DNA of 37,125 nucleotides from a virus, in the IMG/VR virus record IMGVR_UViG_3300019776_000660, positions 1 through 37,125 of that record; one strand, 5' to 3'. The position numbers were made by a program, and so were the translations under genes. The notes beneath the pieces were generated by a model. It made no database searches and was not told the origin of the DNA. It saw nothing but the letters and a program-made list of their open reading frames with translations. This document shows positions 32,398 to 37,125 of this stretch, piece by piece; position 1 is the stretch's first letter; each line of letters starts with the position of its first letter.

Positions 32398-33840
32398 ATG
32401 CCAATTGCTTTTGGTTCTTCACTCCTATCTCCGTCAACAGCAAACCTCGATCAATACTCGACAAAGCGACTTCCAAAGACAGGCACGAACGGAGAAGCTG
32501 TTTTCTGCGCGGACTCGAAAGGATTCGGGCAAGGGGGTCTGGTGTATCGATCTGCTGGATCGTGGAAACAGATCGACAACTCAAACATCGTTCCAAGTGC
32601 GGCAAGCCTGTTCGATCAGTCATCGGGGATGTGCGATTTCAATCCAACCGGCACTCCTTTCAATGTTCAGATTCTTTCCAATTCTGTCACAGGCGGCATC
32701 CGAACGATCCAACTTTACATAGACATCACGATATTCGGTTACACTTTTCCGATTTATTGTCTTTACGCTTACCCAGACGGGCAAACAAATCTCCCGTGCA
32801 TCTTCTTTTCCGATGGGTGGCTTTCGACGGCAAACCCTCACACCGATTACAATTCTGATGGTTATGCAACTTTCTCTTACGATTACGGAGGCAACCCTGT
32901 AGGACAATCTGGATACCCTCCCTATTGGACGCAATATCCTACTGCTCTGGCTTACGGGAATCACCGCACAACTGCTGGGGGATACCGCATCAAAAACACC
33001 AATGATTCGACGGGACAACAAGTCACAGACCCAAAGCAAACCGACGAATACCTTTGGAACTGCATCATGCGGCGAGCGTTTGAATACATGATGACGCGCC
33101 CAGAAATCAACACGGCAAAAGTTGGCGCATGGGGATATTCTTGGGGGGGGACTATGGTATGGAACTTTGCAACCGAGGCGCGACTGAAAGCAATCGTGTC
33201 GTTCTTTGGGTGCGGCAATCTTGTATACTGGAGAGATCGGAGCGTTTGGAAGTACAACAATCCGTATGTAGAGCCTACGATGCAGACCGGCGAGTATTCG
33301 TTTCTCAATGCGCCGTCCGCCGAGGCTTACGCCAAAGATTGTGTGGTTCCCTTTTTGTGGATCAACGGAACCTCCGAATACCACGGGCAACAAGATCGCG
33401 GAGAAGACAATTTCTTACGGATGCCGAGTGGAATCCCGTGGGATTTTTCGCACGAACCAAACAAGGCGCACGACATTACAATCAATGTGGGCAACGCGAA
33501 ATTGTGGATCGATAAATATGTGAAAGGCACGGCAATTGTTTGGCCGAAGAAACCATCTGCCTGGTTGTCACTCAATGCAGGAACTCCGCAATTCAATGTG
33601 CGACCAGACACAACGATTGCAATTTCAAGCGTGCAATTCTGGAAAGCAGAAAAAGAACCCAACCCAACTGCCCGTATCTGGTCTGCGGTCACGACAACCA
33701 ACAACGGAGTGACTTGGACAGGATCGATGCCGGTCTCAAATCCAGCCGACTACCTTTTTGCTTTTGCCAATATCGTTTATTCAAACGGGGTAGTTACTTC
33801 CACATTCCTCAACGCCGCGATCCCATCCAAAATGACATGA
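32398..33840 (+). CDS. Alpha/beta-hydrolase (esterase-like), probable tail-associated depolymerising enzyme
   Basis: 480 residues. Residues 1-75 look like a virion-attachment region (KRLPKTGTNGEAVFC). A hydrolase core follows: strands LPCIFFSDGW and YATFSYDYGG, the nucleophile elbow GAWGYSWGGTMVW (S248), the strand VPFLWINGT, and H358 in NKAHDITI near the end of the fold. The order resembles acetyl-xylan-esterase/dienelactone-hydrolase-type enzymes. The last 90 residues are a separate strand-rich domain. It probably removes ester groups from host surface polysaccharide. There is no signal peptide. A run of eight G lies in the codons of the elbow. Confidence 0.75.
   Translation: MPIAFGSSLLSPSTANLDQYSTKRLPKTGTNGEAVFCADSKGFGQGGLVYRSAGSWKQIDNSNIVPSAASLFDQSSGMCDFNPTGTPFNVQILSNSVTGGIRTIQLYIDITIFGYTFPIYCLYAYPDGQTNLPCIFFSDGWLSTANPHTDYNSDGYATFSYDYGGNPVGQSGYPPYWTQYPTALAYGNHRTTAGGYRIKNTNDSTGQQVTDPKQTDEYLWNCIMRRAFEYMMTRPEINTAKVGAWGYSWGGTMVWNFATEARLKAIVSFFGCGNLVYWRDRSVWKYNNPYVEPTMQTGEYSFLNAPSAEAYAKDCVVPFLWINGTSEYHGQQDRGEDNFLRMPSGIPWDFSHEPNKAHDITINVGNAKLWIDKYVKGTAIVWPKKPSAWLSLNAGTPQFNVRPDTTIAISSVQFWKAEKEPNPTARIWSAVTTTNNGVTWTGSMPVSNPADYLFAFANIVYSNGVVTSTFLNAAIPSKMT
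33143..33150 (+). repeat. G8 homopolymer in the hydrolase active-site elbow
   Basis: Eight consecutive G encode the W-G-G after the nucleophile serine. Slippage by one would truncate the enzyme. Confidence 0.8.
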
Positions 33841-34121
33841 ATGACGCAATAATCCGAGCCACCGACTATGCCGCCCAACAATCCGACCGATGGATTTTTG
33901 TCGCACTCCTCATCATTGGGGTTTCATTTTCAACATTTCTATTTCGCTACTTTGCAAATGAAGTCCGCATCATTCGCGGGGAGATGAAGCACCAAAATGA
34001 CGAGTTCATCGCACATCTCAAAAACGCAAACAAAGAGATCACCGAGTTGGTCAAAACCGCACACGATACCATTGCCAGAAACTCTGTGGTCATGGAACGA
34101 GTCGAAAGGAAACTTCAATGA
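33837..34121 (+). CDS. Membrane-anchored coiled-coil protein, putative inner spanin or holin
   Basis: 94 residues from the ATG at 33837 (ATGA overlap). Residues about 19-40 (WIFVALLIIGVSFSTFLFRYF) form one membrane helix, and the remainder is a charged coiled coil ending VMERVERKLQ. This is the shape of an i-spanin (Rz-like), and the following overlapping gene encodes a small lipoprotein, the usual o-spanin partner. A class III holin is the alternative. No direct motif decides. Confidence 0.55.
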   Translation: MNDAIIRATDYAAQQSDRWIFVALLIIGVSFSTFLFRYFANEVRIIRGEMKHQNDEFIAHLKNANKEITELVKTAHDTIARNSVVMERVERKLQ

Positions 34122-34285
34122 AAACCAAAAATCTCGCCGCCGCAATTGTCATCGCAATTTTCGTTGCACTCGTTGCTTTCAGTCTTTGCTCTTGTGCGGG
34201 TGTGCAAACACCTCGATTCTGCATCGAAACCCAATACGGGAACTTCTGCTACGAACTTCCCGATTTGAAAGGACTCCAAAAATGA
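34118..34285 (+). CDS. Small lipoprotein, putative outer spanin
   Basis: 55 residues, ATGA overlap with the preceding gene. A basic start and hydrophobic stretch (NLAAAIVIAIFVALVAFSL) end at a lipobox-like LCSC (C26). The mature part of about 30 residues contains two more cysteines (C35, C44). Size, lipidation signal and overlap with a TM-coiled-coil gene suit an o-spanin that fuses with the inner-membrane partner at lysis. The cysteine in the third lipobox place is unusual. The palindrome at 34198-34213 lies over the lipobox region. Confidence 0.55.
   Translation: MKTKNLAAAIVIAIFVALVAFSLCSCAGVQTPRFCIETQYGNFCYELPDLKGLQK
34198..34213 (+). promoter_or_regulatory. Palindromic motif GGTGTGCAnACACC, site 7
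   Basis: GGGTGTGCAAACACCT (core 34199-34212) has the same core as sites 1 and 2 but starts at codon position 1, completing use of all three phases among coding copies. Confidence 0.65.
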
Positions 34286-34452
34286 AAGACCCAAAAACAA
34301 CCACACTCGGAATACTCACCCTTGTTGTCGCGATTGCGACCGCCGCACAGCAATATCTCTCCACCGGCACTTTGCCAGACTTCGGAATGCTTGTCACCTC
34401 GTTGACCGCCGGTTGGGGCTTAATCGTCGCAAAAGATGCTACCCCCAAGTAA
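34282..34452 (+). CDS. Small two-segment membrane protein, holin-like
   Basis: 56 residues, ATGA overlap. A first hydrophobic stretch (TLGILTLVVAIATAAQQYL) and a second (GMLVTSLTAGWGLIVAKDA) are separated by a short polar loop with TGTLPD. Small proteins of this form, ending in GLxxAKDA, are frequent in phage lysis cassettes and may be holins. It overlaps the candidate endolysin by 17 bases, which supports a lysis role. Confidence 0.6.
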   Translation: MKDPKTTTLGILTLVVAIATAAQQYLSTGTLPDFGMLVTSLTAGWGLIVAKDATPK

Positions 34453-34975
34453 GCCTCGCCTTGCCTCTTCCGAGGTCGAAAAAATCATCCGCCGCCACAA
34501 TGTCGATGCGCCTGTGGTGGTGGTAGGGATTCGCGGGTATTACCTCCAGGGCATGGGAGACCCCAACAAAAACGACCGAGGCATCTACGACGATGCAATC
34601 TTTGTCTGGTCAAACTCGCCGGTCTGTGCGGCATTCAACGGCAACACCGACCCATCGGTGACTCGCATAGGGATCGCTTCACTCGTCGAAGGGGTCTACC
34701 CATACCGGCGAGGGATGCACGGCATTTCCCGAGGGAATCCCTACCCAGCATTCCGACCGGCAACCCCGAATGAAGCATTGCCGGTGAGGCGGGACGGCGA
34801 GACGGAAATATCGGAAGGCATCGCGATAAACATCCACCGAGGCGGAATCAACACGACATCCTCGGCGGGGTGTCAAACGATCCCTCCTTTGCAATGGGAT
34901 TCATTCTATGCCCTCCTTGACGGCGAAATGCGGAGGCACAAGGTTTCGACCTTCCCATACATCCTTACATCCTAA
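34436..34975 (+). CDS. Candidate endolysin with L,D-transpeptidase-like motif
   Basis: 179 residues. The N-terminus (SEVEKIIRRHNVDAPVVVVGIRGYYL) leads to a strand-rich domain with GIYDDAIFVW and CAAFNGNTD. The segment INIHRGGINTTSSAGCQTI contains H...SxGC, the catalytic arrangement of YkuD-type L,D-transpeptidases and their hydrolase relatives. There is no signal peptide, so export would need the holin. Related sequences occur at the lysis position in other podoviruses, but I cannot name a characterised one. A peptidoglycan cross-link-cleaving enzyme is the best inference. Confidence 0.6.
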   Translation: MLPPSKPRLASSEVEKIIRRHNVDAPVVVVGIRGYYLQGMGDPNKNDRGIYDDAIFVWSNSPVCAAFNGNTDPSVTRIGIASLVEGVYPYRRGMHGISRGNPYPAFRPATPNEALPVRRDGETEISEGIAINIHRGGINTTSSAGCQTIPPLQWDSFYALLDGEMRRHKVSTFPYILTS

Positions 34976-34987
34976 TTTTTGCAAAAA

Positions 34988-35013
34988 TGTCACCAAGCAC
35001 CTATTTGGTGACA
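34988..35013 (+). repeat. Inverted repeat TGTCACCAA / TTGGTGACA near attP
   Basis: Perfect 9-bp arms (34988-34996, 35005-35013) flank an 8-base centre. The right arm with its flank reads AAAGTGTCACCAA on the - strand and recurs at 35173-35184, so these are likely arm-type binding sites of the integrase or Xis. Confidence 0.7.
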
Positions 35014-35030
35014 CTTTACAGATAAGAAAG

Positions 35031-35070
35031 GTGGGTTCGAATCCCACCCTCTCCGCTCTTTTTTAGGGTT
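35031..35070 (+). other. attP core: tRNA-Ser 3'-end mimic
   Basis: GTGGG-TTCGAAT-CCCAC (35031-35047) is a perfect T-arm. It is followed by CCTCTCC (acceptor 3' strand), G (discriminator, as in tRNA-Ser) and then CTC instead of CCA, and a T-rich end. There is no 5' tRNA half upstream, so this is not a complete tRNA. Next to an integrase it is best read as the phage half of a tRNA attachment site that restores the host gene on integration. The exact crossover cannot be seen. Confidence 0.8.
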
Positions 35071-35077
35071 CCCCCTC

Positions 35078-35089
35078 TGTATGCACACC
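35078..35089 (-). promoter_or_regulatory. Partial palindromic motif upstream of integrase
   Basis: TGTATGCACACC lacks only the first two bases of the 14-bp core (GGTGTGCATACA on the - strand). It lies between attP and the integrase start. Confidence 0.45.
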
Positions 35090-35172
35090 ATACCGCAAAC
35101 CCTCTCCAGCAAAGGATCGGCAAGCAAATGCCAAGCACCGGCGCGTCATGGCATGAATTGACAAAAACAGGC

Positions 35173-35194
35173 AAAGTGTCACCATAGTGTCACC
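35173..35194 (+). repeat. Tandem AGTGTCACC sites before integrase
   Basis: AAAGTGTCACCA (35173-35184) and AGTGTCACC (35186-35194) are direct repeats 11 bases apart, matching the inverted repeat at 34988-35013. They end six bases before the integrase ATG, so integrase bound here could also repress its own gene. Confidence 0.7.
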
Positions 35195-35199
35195 GCCAC

Positions 35200-36201
35200 A
35201 TGAAAACGCCCAAGTATCGACTGCTTGCTCCCAAGTTCGACGCCTCCAAAGACCGATGGGTTGTCGATGTGCCGCAATCCCTCCACGGGAAACGATCCCG
35301 CCGGTTTTTCCGAACCGAGGCGGACGCCCTGCGCGCCTCGGGGGAGATTGCCATTGCTCACTCCCTCGGCTCAAAGAAGACCGGCAAGCGGGGAGGGGAT
35401 ACGATCCGCGATCTCGCCGCCGAGTTCCTTGCCGAAAAAAAAATCGAGGTTGCTGAAGACACCCACCGGCAATTGGCGTGGGGAATCAAAATGCTTGTGG
35501 AACGATTCGGTAACAACGCACCGGCGGACTTGAATGAAGCGATCACCAAACGATGGGTCGCCGGTTTGGAACTCTCGACCCGTGGACGATTCAATGTCTT
35601 TGCGGTTTGCCGGTCACTCTACAGGTGGCACGGGGTTCGCGCCGTGTGCCGCGACAACCCATTCTTTACAGCACCGGCGCGTGACGATGGCAGGGTCGAG
35701 ATTCTTACGCCCGACCAGATGGCGATCCTGCTCAAGACCGAGTTCCCGCAATGGTTCCGAACCTACCTTGTGTGCGGCGGGTTTGCCGGTCTCCGTTCCA
35801 TTGAAATGACCCGCATGGATCACGCTTCGTTTGATTGGCAGTACAAGGAAATCCTCGTCCGCAAATCCGACTCCAAGCAAGGGGACGCCGCGAAACCCAG
35901 GAGCATCACCATCCAACCGGCATTTGAAAGGCACATGGCGCAAGACCTCGATGGAGACTTGCTCGCCGGTTCCAGCAAAAAAAGATTCGCGAACTGCTTC
36001 AAACAAGTTTGCGCCCTCCTCGGCATTGAGGAATGGCTCAAGAACTCGCTTCGCCACTCGTTCGCAAGCTACCACCTCGCGCATTTCCGCGATGCCGCGA
36101 AGACCTCGTTTGAGATGGGGCATGAGTCACCAAAATTACTCTACAAAACCTATGCAAATTTGGTCTCTCGGCGGGATGCGGAAAAGTGGTGGAATTTGTG
36201 A
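35200..36201 (+). CDS. int: Tyrosine recombinase (integrase)
   Basis: 333 residues. An N-terminal arm-binding region (1-60) and a helical SAM-like core-binding domain (about 66-160) precede the catalytic domain. Visible residues are R199 (GGFAGLRSIE), K222, R285 (LRHSFASY), H308 (MGHES) and the nucleophile Y318 (YKTYANL). The box II histidine is replaced: N282-S-L-R instead of H-x-x-R. This variant with RHSFASYHLA is one I associate with Verrucomicrobiota integrases. It catalyses integration at the adjacent attP. The start is supported by position six bases after the arm sites; no clear ribosome site is seen. Confidence 0.9.
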   Translation: MKTPKYRLLAPKFDASKDRWVVDVPQSLHGKRSRRFFRTEADALRASGEIAIAHSLGSKKTGKRGGDTIRDLAAEFLAEKKIEVAEDTHRQLAWGIKMLVERFGNNAPADLNEAITKRWVAGLELSTRGRFNVFAVCRSLYRWHGVRAVCRDNPFFTAPARDDGRVEILTPDQMAILLKTEFPQWFRTYLVCGGFAGLRSIEMTRMDHASFDWQYKEILVRKSDSKQGDAAKPRSITIQPAFERHMAQDLDGDLLAGSSKKRFANCFKQVCALLGIEEWLKNSLRHSFASYHLAHFRDAAKTSFEMGHESPKLLYKTYANLVSRRDAEKWWNL

Positions 36202-36289
36202 AAAAATAATTTCAAAAAATGTCCTGGCCTCACGCCGAGCCTGTATTTATGCGGTTCTGCGGGGCATCAAAAAATCTTGAAAAAAAGCA

Positions 36290-36317
36290 TTGACGATAAT
36301 CAAGAGGGGTGTAGATT
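36290..36317 (+). promoter_or_regulatory. Promoter candidate for the early operon
   Basis: TTGACG (36290-36295) and TAGATT (36312-36317) are separated by 16 bases, in the gap after the integrase. It would drive the genes from 36375 across the join into the RHH cassette. No clear terminator is seen between the integrase stop and this site. Confidence 0.6.
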
Positions 36318-36374
36318 GGTCGAAGTTCGATGGCACAACGCCACCGGCAAAAAACCAAAAACCCAAACAAAAAA

Positions 36375-36728
36375 ATGCAAAATATCCACCGCACATCACT
36401 CAAAAATTTCATCCGCGACCTTCGCGAAATTAATGCCAACAAATCTGTATCCATGCTCCTTGGGCAAGGATTCACCCTTGCGGTGAAAGGTCAGATCAGC
36501 ACCATCTCCCGTCAAGGTGAGGGGTTCAACTTCTCTGGCACTTGGAATCGGGGGGTGTCCTACTGGACTCAAGAAGTGGCTACCAAAGGCGCGGCTCAAC
36601 TTCAGTCATCCCTTCCTTTCGAGATCGAGGTCATTCACCATAACGACATCCGAGACCGACATGAAAAGGTCGCTCGCGAAATGGTCTGCACCCTCTTCAA
36701 GCATCGCCACAACATCGCCCTTGCCTAA
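36375..36728 (+). CDS. Hypothetical early protein
   Basis: 117 residues if started at 36375. The alternative ATG at 36330 would lie only about 6 bases after the expected transcription start, so I prefer 36375. The N-terminal region is helical (SLKNFIRDLREINAN), the middle is strand-rich with G/W/T residues, and the end is a charged helix with several histidines (EVIHHNDIRDRHEK). No family is recognised. As the first gene after the early promoter it may be a host-takeover or lysogeny factor, which is inference from position. Confidence 0.55.
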   Translation: MQNIHRTSLKNFIRDLREINANKSVSMLLGQGFTLAVKGQISTISRQGEGFNFSGTWNRGVSYWTQEVATKGAAQLQSSLPFEIEVIHHNDIRDRHEKVAREMVCTLFKHRHNIALA

Positions 36729-36736
36729 TCAACCAC

Positions 36737-36759
36737 GGCGCGGGTTCGACCCCCGCGCC
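36737..36759 (+). other. T-arm-like hairpin in the gap before the next gene
   Basis: GGCGCGGG (36737-36744) and CCCGCGCC (36752-36759) form a perfect 8-bp stem with the 7-base loop TTCGACC, identical in form to a tRNA/tmRNA T-arm. It is followed by ACCAACCAACCA, so CCA ends are present. No 5' half of a tRNA lies upstream (the region is coding). It may be a relic of a tRNA or tmRNA attachment event, a tRNA mimic, or a regulatory hairpin. Confidence 0.5.
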
Positions 36760-36776
36760 ACCAACCAACCAACACC

Positions 36777-36977
36777 ATGAGCAAACCAGAAAAAATCCAA
36801 CAAGCAGGCGGACATGATTTCAATGGAAACGCCGGTTTCATAAAGACCCGCAAGAACACATATGTTTTCAACCAATACGAAAACCTTCCTTGGGCGAGGC
36901 AGGACGGCATTCGTGGAGTTCTGCATTTCCGCAACGAATCCGTTCAGTTTGTCCCTGTAGGGCTTTTTGAAAACTAA
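36777..36977 (+). CDS. Small hypothetical early protein
   Basis: 66 residues. A polar start (SKPEKIQQAGGHDFNGNAG) leads to strand-like segments (NTYVFNQYENL, GVLHFRNESVQFVPVGLF) and a W-containing turn. It could be a small beta-barrel. It has no match I can name. It follows the T-arm-like hairpin and precedes the RHH gene at 36997 by 19 bases. Confidence 0.5.
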   Translation: MSKPEKIQQAGGHDFNGNAGFIKTRKNTYVFNQYENLPWARQDGIRGVLHFRNESVQFVPVGLFEN

Positions 36978-36996
36978 CCATCAACGGGGAGGTTCT

Positions 36997-37125
36997 ATGA
37001 AAAAGAAAACGAACACGCACGGCGGGGCGAGGAAGGGCGCGGGTCGCCCCGAAGGAACTGGCACGGGGCGCAAATCAGCAACCAAATCGATCACCATGAC
37101 CATAAAGGCGTGGGAGAAAATCGAC
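36997..37125 (+). CDS. Small RHH-like DNA-binding protein, 5' part (continues at 100-150)
   Basis: The ATG at 36997 follows a strong GGGGAGG ribosome site (36985-36991). The frame runs open to the window end. Because the last 99 bases repeat the first 99, it continues at base 100 and stops at 150, giving 59 residues. This part carries MKKKTNTHGGARKGAGRP and the first strand of the RHH-like region. See the entry at 1-150 for the fold. Confidence 0.65.
   Translation, partial: MKKKTNTHGGARKGAGRPEGTGTGRKSATKSITMTIKAWEKID
37027..37125. repeat. Terminal direct repeat, right copy
   Basis: Identical to bases 1-99, closing the sequence into a circle of about 37,026 bp. Confidence 0.95.

Noticed and set aside
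28639-33840. Diversity-generating retroelement acting on the tail adhesin
   Set aside because: The BPP-1-like morphology prompted the idea, but there is no reverse transcriptase and no template/variable repeat pair.
35031-35056. A functional tRNA gene at the attP
   Set aside because: Only the T-arm and 3' acceptor strand are present; no matching 5' acceptor, D-arm or anticodon arm lies within 90 bases upstream.

Overview
The window looks like a complete tailed-phage genome of about 37.0 kb in the T7-like/BPP-1-like podovirus morphotype. The first 99 bases recur exactly as the last 99 (1-99 = 37027-37125), and one small gene runs across the join (36997-37125 continuing at 100-150), so the molecule is circular or circularly permuted with a unit length near 37,026 bp. 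Every gene I can support is on the + strand. Most genes overlap their neighbour by 4 bases (ATGA/GTGA/TTGA) or share TAATG/TGATG junctions. A tyrosine integrase next to a sequence that copies a tRNA-Ser 3' end (35031-35055), flanked by repeated AGTGTCACC arm-type sites, marks it as temperate. The integrase C-terminus has the RHSFASYHLA-type box II that I associate with Verrucomicrobiota integrases, so I tentatively infer a verrucomicrobial host. That is an inference, not shown by the window.

Layout, read from attP: integrase (35200-36201); a promoter and two unknown small genes (36290-36977); across the join, a cassette of five small ribbon-helix-helix proteins and one MerR/excisionase-type HTH (36997-1035); two tiny membrane proteins (1032-1273); a recombination and replication block (RecT-type annealase, Cas4/RecB-like nuclease, VRR-NUC nuclease, DUF1376-like replication protein, DnaC-like helicase loader, SSB-like protein; 1305-6988); and the terminase genes embedded around it (5611-6039 and 6985-8541).

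The virion block follows: portal, Bbp19-like protein, scaffold, a terminator plus promoter, major capsid, tail tubular proteins A and B, a cupin-like protein, and three internal/ejection proteins, the last of 3067 residues (a quarter of the genome). Next comes a host-recognition block: T7-like tail fibre with coiled repeats, several small fibre-associated proteins, a BspA/DUF285-type leucine-rich-repeat adhesin with a PKD-like segment, and an alpha/beta-hydrolase (esterase-like). The lysis block (33837-34975) holds a putative spanin pair, a small holin-like protein and a candidate endolysin with an L,D-transpeptidase-like H...SxGC motif. It ends at attP, so integration there would give a normal prophage order (int at one end, lysis at the other).

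Beyond the genes, three DNA-level signals stand out. A palindrome GGTGTGCAnACACC occurs seven times, with coding copies in all three reading-frame phases. A 17-bp repeat lies in front of RHH genes. The hexamer GCCGGT/ACCGGC is extremely over-used (about 135 copies by eye) while other contexts of CCGG are nearly absent. No CI/Cro-type repressor, divergent switch, CRISPR array, reverse transcriptase or complete tRNA was seen. No stretch longer than 300 bases lacks a gene; the longest gaps are 12029-12251 and 34976-35199, and both carry regulatory or attachment structure.
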